64,000 bases of DNA from JADKAV01 sp963733395 (lineage in GTDB: Bacteria; Actinomycetota; Actinomycetes; S36-B12; UBA10799). This document shows, piece by piece, positions 28,238 to 42,544 of this stretch (positions within the stretch are counted from its first letter, which is position 1; each line of letters starts with the position of its first letter). The stretch covers positions 1 through 64,000 of the forward strand of contig CAVTCZ010000011.1 in assembly GCA_963733395.1 (NCBI GenBank), written 5' to 3'. The position numbers and the translations under genes were made by a program. Below the pieces are notes generated by a model. The model saw nothing but the letters and a program-made list of their open reading frames with translations. It searched no databases and was not told the DNA's origin.

Positions 28238-29854
28238 CGCAGCCCCTCAAGGACCTCCGCAGCGTCGGTCCACGCTGAATCCTCGTCGATATCCACCGCT
28301 GACTGCAGCCACTTCCGGGCTTGCTCGGTGTCACCGGTCGTCGAGAGCAGGTGCCCGAGGGCGAACCGGGCCCGTGCGGCAGCCATCGGCGATTTGGCCG
28401 CGCGCACCGCCTTCTGGAGTAGGACCCGTGCCGCGTCGGTGTCGCCCAGGTCCTCGCGCGCCCCGCCGGCCACGATGAGTAGTTCCGTACGGGTGTCGCT
28501 GTCGAGCTTCTCGCCCTCGAACTCGGTCATCATCGCCAACGCCCGCTGCGGTCGCTGAAGTCCACGCTCGCTGTCGGCGGCGATGGGCACCAGGTCGAAC
28601 TGGCCGCTGATCCTGCGATACGCCGCTTCCTCTTTGACCGCTTCCTTGAAGCGGCCAGTGCGGTAGGCGGCGATGCACGCGGTTTGGCGGGTGAGCGCGG
28701 ACCTGGGGACCCGATCGCGGATGCGGGCAGCATGCAGGTACGCCGTCTCCGGATCGCTCTCGGCGAGGACCTGCACACTCAGCAGGTGCTTGGCCAGCGT
28801 CTCCGTGCGACCACCGAAGGCCTCGATGTCTTTGAGCACTTCCGGCTCGAGCTCGAGCTCGAAGATCTCATCGGGCCATGGCAGATCGTTGGAGGTGTCG
28901 CGTTCGTCGACGAAACCGCGCGGCTGGGTCCGGTCCTCGCGTGGCCGGCGCTCATCGGAGCGGCCACGACTGTCCTGCGTCCGAGCGGCCCGAACCGGGC
29001 TTACCACTCCAGGAACGCGGCTTGTCACCGGGCTTCGCGTCGCGGCGCTCATCGGAGCGGCCACGACCATCACCCGACCGGCCCGACCCAGTGCGACTGT
29101 CCCCCGAACGGCCCGAACCGGGCTTACCACTCCAGGAACGCGGCTTGTCACCGGGCTTCGGCGTCCCGAGCGCTCATCGAGCGGCCACGACTGTCCCCCG
29201 AACGGCCCGAACCGGGCTTACCACTCCAGGAACGCGGCTTGTCACCGGGCTTGCGAATCGCGGCGCTCATCGGAGCGGCCACGACTGTCGCCCGAACGGC
29301 CCGAACCGGGCTTACCACTCCAGGAACGCGGCTTGTCACCGGGCTTCGCATCGCGGCGCTCATCGGAGCGGCCACGACTCGATCGCCCCGAACGGCCCGA
29401 ACCGGGCTTACCACTCCAGGAACGCGGCTTGTCACCGGGCTTCGGACGCTCATCGGACGGCTCATCCCGAGCGGCCACGACCAGTCGACTGTCCCGAACG
29501 GCCCGAACCGGGCTTACCACTCCAGGAACGCGGCTTGTCACCGGGCTTGGAATCGCGGCGCTCATCGGAGCGGCCACGGCCATCGCCCGAACGGCTGCCG
29601 GACTTCGCGTCCCGACGCTCATCAGAGCGACCGCGGCCATCCCCGGACCGACCGGACCCCGGCTTACCACCAGGTCGACGCTCGTCAGAGGCGCCCCGAC
29701 GCGGCGGCTTTCCGCCCCCGGCCGGCTTGCCCGACGAACCTTGAGGCTTTCGTTGAGGTTTCGACTTTCCGGAAGATGCCCCGGAACGGGGGCCTTTGGA
29801 TGCGGGCTTGCGGCCGGCACCACCTGAACGGCGGTCGCGACTGTCATCGGCCAT
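28234..29854 (-). CDS. TPR-like protein with an RGS-rich repetitive N-terminal half, about four frameshifts
   Basis: The start ATG at 29854 (MADDSRDRRSGGAGRKP) has GGAGG six bases upstream. The N-terminal ~300 residues are basic and disordered and contain a repeated block of about 31 residues (SDERRDAKPGDKPRSW, SGKPGSGRSGDSRGR). Reading passes through all frames between 29.47 and 28.95 kb, each change being +1; removing four bases gives a clean 538-aa protein. The C-terminal ~220 residues are helical TPR-like repeats (KDIEAFGGRTETLAKHLLSV, ETAYLHAARIRDRVPRSALT, GDTDAARVLLQKAVRAA, GDTEQARKWLQSAVDID). Homologues sit at this locus in other actinobacteria (Rv1691-like) without a known role. The basic tail next to rRNA genes suggests RNA binding, which is inference. 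Confidence 0.72.
28980..29560. repeat. Six to seven ~95-bp direct repeats inside the TPR gene
   Basis: The unit cgaaccgggcttaccactcc then aggaacgcggcttgtcaccg and ggcttcg..tcgcggcgctcatcgga..ggccacgac recurs at about 28993, 29113, 29211, 29305, 29399 and 29508. Copies are nearly identical, and small indels between them create the frame changes, so collapse or slippage during assembly is possible. Confidence 0.85.
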
Positions 29855-29877
29855 GAAAACCTCCACAAATACGTCGA

Positions 29878-29903
29878 TGGCGGGCCAGTCACCTGGCCCG
29901 CCA
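29878..29903 (-). terminator. rRNA operon terminator hairpin
   Basis: TGGCGGGCCAG and CTGGCCCGCCA form a perfect 11-bp stem with a 4-base loop, about 12 bp beyond the 3' end of 5S rRNA. On the minus strand a TATTTGT stretch follows. Confidence 0.75.
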
Positions 29904-29913
29904 TCGGAAAGAA

Positions 29914-30031
29914 TGTCCGGCGGCGTCCTACTCTCCCACCCCGTCACCAGGGCAGTACCATCGGCGCAGAAGGGCTTAGCTTCCGGGTTCGGAATGGGAC
30001 CGGGCGTTTCCCCTTCGCTATTGCCGCCGAA
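29914..30031 (-). rRNA. rrf: 5S ribosomal RNA
   Basis: The minus strand carries the conserved CCCATTCCGAACCCGGAAGC and the pairing ends GGCGGC.../...GCCGCC, about 118 nt. It is the last gene of the rRNA operon. Confidence 0.92.
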
Positions 30032-30109
30032 ACTCTATGGAGATATCAATCGTTCCCGACCGTATCTCGGGAACCGCATAGTGAACGCGTAGCAGAAATA
30101 TATGTGAGT

Positions 30110-35045
<4,936 letters not shown>

Positions 35046-35177
35046 CGTGAATGAATTATTCGCTCACGAATTGTAAGCCTGGCAAGAACAAATCTGACTC
35101 TCATCAAATTCATCTTTGCCTCAAAGAAATCCCATCGACAACCGGTTGGACCGGCCGCCGAACGGGGTTCGGCATTG

Positions 35178-35208
35178 ACTTTTGGCACACTGTTGAGTTC
35201 TCAAGGAG
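35178..35208 (-). promoter_or_regulatory. 16S leader element
   Basis: The minus strand reads TTGAGAACTCAACAGTGTGC then CAAAAGTC, the actinobacterial rRNA leader motif that pairs around 16S during processing and includes the antitermination region. It lies ~130 nt upstream of mature 16S. Confidence 0.75.
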
Positions 35209-35264
35209 CGGGCGCGCACCATCCGCTTCAGCTATTCGCTGGAGGTTTCCGGGGCAACTTCTCC

Positions 35265-35292
35265 ACTATACCAGGCGGGGTTAACGTGTCAA
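35265..35292 (-). promoter_or_regulatory. Consensus rRNA promoter
   Basis: On the minus strand TTGACA (35292-35287), 16 bp, TATAGT (35270-35265). This is close to the ideal primary-sigma consensus and lies ~210 nt upstream of 16S, so it is the likely main rrn promoter. The rest of 35293-35480 up to the tyrS stop holds no gene. Confidence 0.88.
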
Positions 35293-35480
35293 CCACCCCC
35301 TGGTTCCCGCCCAAGTTGCTGGCCTTTTCAGGCTCTCGGCTTGGTTGGGAGTTGCTCTTTCGGGCAACAGACACAAAGGTAGCAGGGGCGATTCGGGGGC
35401 CGAAAAGGGGGGTGGGTGAGCGGGAAGAAGTGACCGCTGACCAGGGATTTTGGCCCGGGCGGCCGGCGGGGAGGGCTCGC

Positions 35481-36755
35481 TCAGGCGCCCAGGTCCGCCA
35501 CTGCGATCGAGCGCTTGCCCCGGCGCAGCAGCAGCCAGCGTCCATGCAGGCCGGCATCGTTTTCAAGCACGGCCTCGGCGTCGGAGACCCGCTGGTTGTT
35601 GACGTAGGCACCACCCTCGGCGATCGCCCGCCTGGCTGCCGACTTCGAGGGGCACAACCCGGTGGCGACCAGAGCGTCCACGAGCGATGAGCCCGGGTCC
35701 AGCCGTTCGGTCGGAACGTCCTGGGTGGCCTGCTTCAGGATGTCCTCGGGCAGCGTTGAGAGATCCCCGCGCCCGAACAGCGCGGCGCTGGCTGCCTCGA
35801 TGTGCTCGCGGGTCTCGCGGCCGTGCACGAGGTCGGTGAGCTCGGCGGCCAAAGCACGCTGGCCGGCCCGGGAGGCGGGGTTGGCCTCCCCCGCGGCGAT
35901 GACCTCCTCGACCTCCGGCAGCGGCCGCAGGCTGAAGTACCGCAGCATGTTGGCGATGTCGCGATCGTCGGTGTTGAGCCAGAACTGGTAGAACGCGAAG
36001 GGCGTGGTCAGGGACTCGTCGAGCCAGATCGCTCCGCCGGCGGTCTTACCGAACTTGGTGCCATCGGCCTTGGTCACCAGCGGGACGGTGAGGCCGTGCG
36101 CCCGGCTGTCCGGCCCCTCCACGCGGCGGATGAGATCCAGCCCGCCGGTGATGTTCCCCCACTGGTCGGAACCGCCGACCTGAAGGCTGCACCCGTGGTC
36201 GCGGAACAGGTGCAGGTAGTCCATGGACTGCAGCAGCATGTAACTGAACTCCGTGTAGCTGATGCCGTCACCATTGAGACGGGCGGCGATCGACTCCTTG
36301 CCCAGCATCGCGTTGACACTGAAGTGCTTGCCCACATCGCGCAGGAACTCGATCGCAGACATCGGCGCCGTCCAGTCGAGGTTGGACACCAGCACGGCCG
36401 GGTTGTCCCCGTCGAAGTCGAGGAAGTGCTGCAACTGGCCCTTCACCCGCTCCACCCAGTCCGCCACCGTGTCATCGGTGTTCAGTATCCGCTCGGTGCT
36501 GCGGCCACTCGGGTCGCCGATCAAACCCGTGGCCCCGCCGACCAGCGCGATGACCTTGTGGCCGGCCAACTGGAAGCGCCGCAGCAGGAGCAGGGGCACC
36601 AGGTTCCCGACGTGCAGGCTCGAGGCCGTCGGGTCGAAGCCGCAGTACAGGGTGATTGGCTCCGACATCGCCTCGGCCAATGCACCGAGGTCGGTGGAGG
36701 AGGCAACGAGGCCGCGGGCCTGGAGGTCGGAGATCAGGTCGGTCACGGGCACCAT
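35481..36755 (-). CDS. tyrS: Tyrosyl-tRNA synthetase
   Basis: 424 aa. Class I signature LYCGFDPTASSLHVGNLVPL (HIGH variant HVGN) and KFGKT (KMSKS variant KFGKS) after LTVPLVTKADGTKFG; QVGGSDQWGNITGG for tyrosine recognition; C-terminal S4 domain (LVATGLCPSKSAARRAIAEG). I chose ATG at 36755 (MVPVTDLISDLQARGLV) because the longer frame overlaps the upstream membrane-protein gene and does not look conserved. The rrn promoter lies just downstream. Confidence 0.93.
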   Translation of the reverse strand: MVPVTDLISDLQARGLVASSTDLGALAEAMSEPITLYCGFDPTASSLHVGNLVPLLLLRRFQLAGHKVIALVGGATGLIGDPSGRSTERILNTDDTVADWVERVKGQLQHFLDFDGDNPAVLVSNLDWTAPMSAIEFLRDVGKHFSVNAMLGKESIAARLNGDGISYTEFSYMLLQSMDYLHLFRDHGCSLQVGGSDQWGNITGGLDLIRRVEGPDSRAHGLTVPLVTKADGTKFGKTAGGAIWLDESLTTPFAFYQFWLNTDDRDIANMLRYFSLRPLPEVEEVIAAGEANPASRAGQRALAAELTDLVHGRETREHIEAASAALFGRGDLSTLPEDILKQATQDVPTERLDPGSSLVDALVATGLCPSKSAARRAIAEGGAYVNNQRVSDAEAVLENDAGLHGRWLLLRRGKRSIAVADLGA

Positions 36756-36852
36756 CTTGGCAGGGGCGTCACCCCGCGACGCCGTAGCCTGCTGGTACTC
36801 CGCGACGGAATCGGACCAAGAGGCTGCGGCGTCGGGTGTGGCCGACCCGGGC

Positions 36853-37149
36853 TCATCCCGGCCCGGCGTGCTCGACCGGGGCATCGTGGTGCACCCCGCG
36901 CCGCCATGCTGCCAGGGCCACGCCGACTCCGATCAGCGCCAGCCCGGCGACGACCAGGGCCACACCGGCGTTGATCGCTTCTGCGGACCACATGCCGACC
37001 AGGATCGCCATGGCTAGGGCAGCACCTGCCGCCCACGGCCAGTCACCGCCGCGGACGAAGAACCAGGTGCCCGCCACCACGAGCGCCACCGCGGCCGCGC
37101 GGCCTACCCAGACCCAATTCGCCAGATCGAAGCCCGGTTCATGACTCAT
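36853..37149 (-). CDS. Small membrane protein next to the DUF2157-like gene
   Basis: 98 aa: MSHEPGFDLANWVWVG, then three hydrophobic segments (AAAVALVVAGTWFFV, GAALAMAILVGMW, GVALVVAGLALIGVGVALAA) and a short polar end. Its ATG overlaps the stop of the upstream DUF2157-like gene by 11 bp, so the two are translated together. Family not recognised. Confidence 0.6.
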   Translation of the reverse strand: MSHEPGFDLANWVWVGRAAAVALVVAGTWFFVRGGDWPWAAGAALAMAILVGMWSAEAINAGVALVVAGLALIGVGVALAAWRRGVHHDAPVEHAGPG

Positions 37150-37856
37150 GATCATGAGCATCCACGAGCCCATCAGCCACAAGCCGACGCCAGCCAGCGC
37201 GCATCAGCCACGCGGGTGGCAAGAAGCGGTGCAGGACCAGCGCGGCGATCGCGCCCAGGACGAGCATCCAGAGCGAGAAGGCGATACCGAACTCCTCCTC
37301 TTCCCAGATACCCAGCCCGTCGATGAAGGACAGCCCGGCGAAGAACAGCAGAATGGCCACCGCCGCGCTGGCGATGAAGCCGGGCGACCAGTGCGCCACC
37401 ACGAGTGTCACGGCCAGACCGACGAGCGACGGCGAGGAACATCTGCCACCGGAAGGTCTCGCCGGGCGCCGGGTCGAAGGCAACGGCAGTCGCGAGCAGG
37501 GCGAACACCGCCGATGCCACACCCATGACCTGGGCGATCCGGCCGCGGACCGGGTGCTCGCTGATGTGCGGTACTGCGTGTACCACCAGGTAGGTGCCGA
37601 GCAGCAACCCGGCGGACAGCACCGCGGGCACCAGTGCCTGCAGGACCTGCCCGAAGTCGGACCAGACCTGCGAGGCGATCACCACCACCCCGAGCACCGC
37701 CAGGCCCGCACCCACGTAGCCCGCCAGTTCGGCCAGGCGCTGCTTGACGTCGATCGGTGGATGGTGCAGTTCCCGGCTCAATTCCTGCGCCACCTCGGGC
37801 GTGATCTGGCCGGTGTCCACAAATTCAAGGATTGTGCGATCAAGGCGATCAGTCAT
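37139..37856 (-). CDS. DUF2157-like membrane protein, one frameshift
   Basis: The start ATG gives MTDRLDRTILEFVDTGQITP followed by EVAQELSRELHHPP, a soluble N-terminal region, then several membrane spans (GYVGAGLAVLGVVVIASQVW, LVPAVLSAGLLLGTYLVVHA, GVASAVFALLATAVAF, LAVTLVVAHWSPGFIASAAV, FAGLSFIDGLG, LWMLVLGAIAALVLH). This is the plan of DUF2157 proteins, whose role is unknown. One extra base near 37427 shifts the frame; joined length 238 aa. Confidence 0.65.
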
Positions 37857-38304
37857 CACAACCACCCCGCTTACCAGTCTACGCCGGATCCGCCGCTTAC
37901 CAGAGGCCGCGCGATCCCTCCCGCTGACCCGGCTGCTGTGACGCAGTGTGTGGGTTCGTTGGGTCGGGAACACCATCGGGTCCAACCCCGTCTGCGGACC
38001 GCGGCCGTGCGCTGCGGAATCCGCAGGCGGCAGTGAAAGGGTTGAGCCGAACCACCCACCCATGCGTCCCTAGTGACGGGCCCTCGCCGCGGGCGGTCTT
38101 TGTGACGACGTTGCGCGCCTGTCCGGCTGCTTTGTCACGAAGGTGCGCGGTCGAACCGCCCGGCAGCCCGCAACGTCGTGACAAACCGCCCTGCGAACCC
38201 CACAACATCGTCACAAACGCCCCGCGCCGGCCCGAGGAGTCCGCCACCTGCCGAGGGCAACAACGTCACAGAAGTCGCCGCGGGCAACGCCACGCGAAAT
38301 CCAA
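37857..38304. repeat. Intergenic array of TTTGTNACGACGTTG motifs in both orientations
   Basis: No gene is seen. Plus-strand copies: TTTGTGACGACGTTGCG (38099) and TTTGTCACGAAGGTGCG (38131). Minus-strand copies appear as CGCAACGTCGTGACAAA (38169), CACAACATCGTCACAAA (38201) and a weaker AACAACGTCACAGAAG (38259). Forward and reverse copies can pair into a large hairpin. It separates argH (3' end) from the DUF2157-like gene (5' side). Confidence 0.7.
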
Positions 38305-39701
38305 CTACCGGAACGTGCCCAGCACCTCCCTGGCCGCCGCCAACTGGTCGGCCACTGCCTGCGGTGCGGTACCGCCTTTGTGTGCCCGGACCGCCAGTGC
38401 CGCATCCACAGTGAGCGCCTGGCGGGCTTCGTCGGACAGCGCGGGATCCACGCTGGCCAGATCCAGCTCCCACAGCGGCACACCGGCGGCGTCTGCGGCC
38501 TTCACCGCCCGGCCCGACACCTCGTGGGCCTGCCGGAACGGCATCCCCCGGCGCACCAACCAGTCGGCCAGTTCCGTGGCCAGGGCGTGGCCGTCGGCGG
38601 TCCCGGCACCGGCCGCGGCGGGCAGGAACGTCAGCGTCGCGACCGTTCCCGTCATCGCCGGCAGCACCAACCGCAAGGTCGCTATGGCGTCGAAGACCGG
38701 CTCCTTGTCCTCCTGCAGGTCGCGGTTGTACGCGAACGGCAGCCCTTTGAGCATCGTGAGCACCGAGACCAGGTCCCCGATCAGCCGGCCGGACTTGCCG
38801 CGGGCGAGTTCGGCGGAATCGGGGTTCTTCTTCTGCGGCATGATCGAGGATCCCGTCGAGAACTCGTCGTGCAGCCGCACCCACCCGAACTCCGTGGTCG
38901 CCCACAGACAGATCTCCTCCCCCAGCCGCGAGAGGTGCACGCCGATCATGGCGGTCACGAACAGGAACTCCGCCACGAAGTCCCGATCGGTCACCGCGTC
39001 GATCGAGTTGGCGAAGCTCTCGTCGAAGCCGAGGTCCGCCGCAGTGGCGACGGGATCCAATCCGAGCCCGTTGCCGGCCAATGCCCCCGCGCCCATCGGC
39101 GACACCGAGGTCCGCCCGTGCCAGTCACGCAGGCGCGACAGGTCCCGCAGGAAGGGCTGCACGTGCTTGCCGATCTCGTGCCCGAGGGTGACGGGCTGGG
39201 CGTGCTGCAAGTGCGTGAAGCCGGGTGCGGGATCGGCATGGTGACGCTGTGCCTGGGTGAGCAGCGCGTCGCACAGGTCCACGAGATCGGCGCTGATGGC
39301 CGACGCGACGTCGAGCAGCAGCAACCGCAGGTCGGTGGCCACCTGGTCGTTGCGGCTGCGGCCGGCCCGCAGCCTGCCACCGGCGTCCTCCCCGACGATC
39401 TCGATGAGCCGCCGTTCCAGCGCCCCGTGCACGTCCTCGTCGGAGGCGGCGGGCTGGAAACTGCCGTCGCGGACCTCCTCGGAGAGTTGCTGCAGCCCGG
39501 CCAGCAGGGCGGCGTGCGTCGCCTCGTCCAGCAGCCCGGCCCGCAGCAAGGCATTGGCGTGCGCCCGGCCCTGCTGGATGTCGTAGGGCGCCAGCGCCCA
39601 GTCGAAGTGGGTGGACTTGCTCAGCTCCACCATGGCTTCGGCCGGCGGTTGTCGAACCGGCCGCCCCACAGACTGCCCTCCCCGGTGCGGCCCTCAGCCA
39701 T
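38305..39701 (-). CDS. argH: Argininosuccinate lyase, one frameshift
   Basis: Last step of arginine synthesis. N-terminal EGSLWGGRFD, then after a shift near 39648 (one base missing) ELSKSTHFDWALAPYDIQQG; HGALERRLIEIVGEDAGGRL, RSRNDQVATDLRLLLLD, and the fumarase-superfamily signature GSSIMPQKKNPDSAELARGK. Joined length 465 aa. The start overlaps the argG stop by 8 bp. Confidence 0.93.
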
Positions 39702-40896
39702 GGATGCGGTTGTCGCGTGCGTACGCCAGCCGGCTGGGCAGGCCCCACAACTCGATGAAGCCGTGGGCCAGGGACTGGTCGAACGTGTCGCCGGAGTCGT
39801 AGGTGGCAAGCCCGTAGTCGTACAGGCTGGCGTCGCTGCGCCGGCCGGTGACCGTGGCCTTCCCGCCGTGCATGACCATGCGGATCTCGCCGGTGGCCGC
39901 CTCGTTGACCTCGTCGATGAGGTTGTTGAGGACCTTGCGCAGCGGGCTGAACCACAGGCCGTCGTAGACCAGTTCCGACCACCGCTGGCTGACACCGCGG
40001 AAGTAGCGGAGCAGTTCGCGCTCGGTCGTGACGTGCAGCAGTTCGCTGTGCGCCGCGATCAGCGCCATCGCCCCCGGGCTCTCGTAGATCTCCCGGCTCT
40101 TGATCCCCACCAGCCGGTCCTCGACGGTGTCGATCCGGCCGACCCCTTGAGCTCCTGCGCGGTCGTTGAGCACCTCGATCGCCTGCAGCATGGTGATCTT
40201 CGCGCCATCGATGGCGACCGGAACGCCCTTCTCGAAGGTGATCACGACCTCGTCGGGCTCGCGCGGGGTCGCGGGGTTCTGCGAGTAGGTGTAGAGATCC
40301 TCCGACGGGCCGTTCCAGATGTCCTCCAGGAAGCCCGTCTCCACGGCCCGGCCCCACACGTTCTGGTCGATCGAGTACGGGGACTTCTTCGTCACGTCGA
40401 TGGGCAGGCCCTCCCGCTCGGCGAACTCGATGGCCTTGTCCCGGGTCAGCGCCAAGTCGCGCACCGGAGCGATGCAGGTGAGGTCCGGCGAGAGCGCCCG
40501 GATGCCGACCTCGAACCGGACCTGGTCGTTGCCCTTGCCGGTGCAGCCGTGGGAGACGACGTTCGCGTTGTGCTTGTGCGCGGCGGCCACCAGGTGCTTG
40601 ACGATGACCGGTCGCGAGAGCGCCGAGACCAGCGGATACCGGTCCATGTAGAGCGCGTCGGCCTTCAACGCCGGCAGGCAGTAGTCGTCGGCGAACTCCT
40701 CGCGGGCATCGGCCACCTCGGCCTCGACGGCACCGCAGGCCAGCGCGCGCTTGCGGATGACCTCCATGTCCTCGCCGCCCTGGCCGACGTCGACGGCCAT
40801 GGCGATGACCTCGGCGCCGGTCTGCTCCTTGATCCACCCGATCGCCACCGAGGTGTCCAAACCGCCGCTGAAGGCGAGCACCACTCTGTCTGACAT
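39694..40896 (-). CDS. argG: Argininosuccinate synthase
   Basis: 400 aa. PP-loop VVLAFSGGLDTSVAIGWIKE, VSHGCTGKGNDQVRFEVGIR, and substrate-binding SPYSIDQNVWGRAVETGFLE. Condenses citrulline and aspartate. Eleven base pairs separate it from argR upstream. argF (ornithine carbamoyltransferase), usually between argD and argR, is absent from this array. Confidence 0.95.
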   Translation of the reverse strand: MSDRVVLAFSGGLDTSVAIGWIKEQTGAEVIAMAVDVGQGGEDMEVIRKRALACGAVEAEVADAREEFADDYCLPALKADALYMDRYPLVSALSRPVIVKHLVAAAHKHNANVVSHGCTGKGNDQVRFEVGIRALSPDLTCIAPVRDLALTRDKAIEFAEREGLPIDVTKKSPYSIDQNVWGRAVETGFLEDIWNGPSEDLYTYSQNPATPREPDEVVITFEKGVPVAIDGAKITMLQAIEVLNDRAGAQGVGRIDTVEDRLVGIKSREIYESPGAMALIAAHSELLHVTTERELLRYFRGVSQRWSELVYDGLWFSPLRKVLNNLIDEVNEAATGEIRMVMHGGKATVTGRRSDASLYDYGLATYDSGDTFDQSLAHGFIELWGLPSRLAYARDNRIHG

Positions 40897-40907
40897 GTCG
40901 TTCTCCT

Positions 40908-41408
40908 CTATCGACGGTTCTTGATGAGTTGTTGCAGGCGGTCGGCCACTGCCGCGCCCGTGCTGGTCTCCGCGACGACCAGCATGATCGTGTCGTCGCC
41001 GGCGATCGTGCCGATGACGTCCTGCAGGTGGGAATGGTCGAAGGCACTGGCCAGGTACTGGGCGGCCCCCGGCGGGGTGCGCAGGACCACCAGGTTCCCG
41101 CTGTGCCGGATCGACACCATGGTGTCCTCAGCCACACGGATCAGCCGCTGGTTGATGTCCTCGAGCTCGTCGGCCTGCAGCCTTTCCTCCCCACCTTCGG
41201 CGGGAACCCCGTAGAGCAGCCGGCCGTCGGCGGACATCGCCTTGACCGCGCCGAGCTCGTCCAGGTCGCGCGACACGGTGGCCTGGGTGACGTCGATCCC
41301 GCGCTCCCGCAGCAGTTCGACGAGATCGGACTGCGACGCCACGGCGCCACCGCGGATGATGTCCACGATGAGTTCCCGGCGCGCGGCCCGGGTGTTCAAG
41401 ATGCTCAT
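40908..41408 (-). CDS. argR: Arginine repressor ArgR
   Basis: 166 aa. N-terminal winged helix (LIVDIIRGGAVASQSDLVEL, RGIDVTQATVSRDLDELGAV) and C-terminal arginine-binding oligomerisation domain (LVVLRTPPGAAQYLASAFDH, IGTIAGDDTIMLVV with the GDDT motif). Likely represses the arg operon through the ARG-box-like site at 45545. Start overlaps the argD stop (ATGA). Confidence 0.94.
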   Translation of the reverse strand: MSILNTRAARRELIVDIIRGGAVASQSDLVELLRERGIDVTQATVSRDLDELGAVKAMSADGRLLYGVPAEGGEERLQADELEDINQRLIRVAEDTMVSIRHSGNLVVLRTPPGAAQYLASAFDHSHLQDVIGTIAGDDTIMLVVAETSTGAAVADRLQQLIKNRR

Positions 41409-42544
41409 CCGGCGATCGCCTCCGCCAGCACCGTGCAGGCCTGGTCGGCTTGCTGCTCGGTGAGGATCAACGGCGGCACCAGTCGGATCACCTGGTCGCC
41501 GATCGCGTTGACCAGCACCCCCGCCTGCCGGCAGCGCACCTCGACGGTCTTGGCGTCCGGCCGATCCAGGACAACACCGAGCATCAGCCCGCGTCCGCGC
41601 ACCTCGTCGACCCCGGCTGTCGCGCCGAGGGTCGTGCGGATCCTCTTCCCCACCGTCGTGACGTGCCCGAGGAGGTCCTGCGACTCGATCTCGTCGAGCA
41701 CCGCCAGCGCTGCGGCGCACGCCACGGGGTTGCCGCCGAACGTGGATCCGTGGTGCCCCGGGGCCAGCAACTCGGCGGTGTCGCCGAAGGTGAGCAGCGC
41801 ACCGATCGGCAGCCCGGCGCCCAGACCCTTGGCCAGCGTGACCATGTCCGGGGCGATGCCATCGCGCTGGTAGCCGAACCACGCCCCGGTGCGACCGATA
41901 CCGGTCTGGACCTCGTCGACGATCAGCAGGGGCGCCAGCTCGGACAGTGCCGCCAGGTAGCCCGCGGGCGCCGGGATGACACCCGCCTCCCCCTGGATCG
42001 GCTCGACGATGATCGCGGCGGAGTCGGGCCCGGGCTCCGGCAGGTCGCCGTACTCGTAGAACTGCACGCCGGGAACCAGGGGTTCGAAGGGCTCCCGCTT
42101 GGCCGGCTGGCCGGTCAGGGACAACGCACCCATGGTGCGGCCGTGGAAGGAACCCTCGGCGGCGTGGACTCCTACTTTGCCGGTCAGGCGGGCGACCTTG
42201 AACGCGGCCTCGTTGGCCTCGGTGCCCGAGTTGCAGAAGAACACCCGGCCCGGTCGGCCGGCCAGTGCGATCAGTCGTTCGGCGAGTTCGACGCCCACCG
42301 GGTGGATGGCCAGATTGCTGGTGTGCCCGTACGCCGACATCTGCTCGGTCACGGCCTGTTGCACCGCGGGATGCGCGTGGCCCAATGCGTTGACCGCGAT
42401 GCCCGCGACCATGTCGAGGTACGCCCGGCCGTCGGCGTCCCAGACCACAGCGCCCTCGCCGCGCACGATCGTGACCGGCGGCGTGCCGTAGTTGTTCGAC
42501 ATCACCGCCTGCCAGCGATCGGTCCACATCTGAGAGGCACTCAT
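41405..42544 (-). CDS. argD: Acetylornithine aminotransferase
   Basis: 379 aa PLP enzyme. AVVWDADGRAYLDMVAGIAV, FFCNSGTEANEAAFKVAR, SFHGRTMGALSLTG, LIVDEVQTGIGRTGAWFGYQ (Asp binding PLP N1), TLAKGLGAGLPIGALL (Schiff-base Lys), STFGGNPVACAAALAVL. Start overlaps the argB stop. Confidence 0.95.
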   Translation of the reverse strand: MSASQMWTDRWQAVMSNNYGTPPVTIVRGEGAVVWDADGRAYLDMVAGIAVNALGHAHPAVQQAVTEQMSAYGHTSNLAIHPVGVELAERLIALAGRPGRVFFCNSGTEANEAAFKVARLTGKVGVHAAEGSFHGRTMGALSLTGQPAKREPFEPLVPGVQFYEYGDLPEPGPDSAAIIVEPIQGEAGVIPAPAGYLAALSELAPLLIVDEVQTGIGRTGAWFGYQRDGIAPDMVTLAKGLGAGLPIGALLTFGDTAELLAPGHHGSTFGGNPVACAAALAVLDEIESQDLLGHVTTVGKRIRTTLGATAGVDEVRGRGLMLGVVLDRPDAKTVEVRCRQAGVLVNAIGDQVIRLVPPLILTEQQADQACTVLAEAIAG

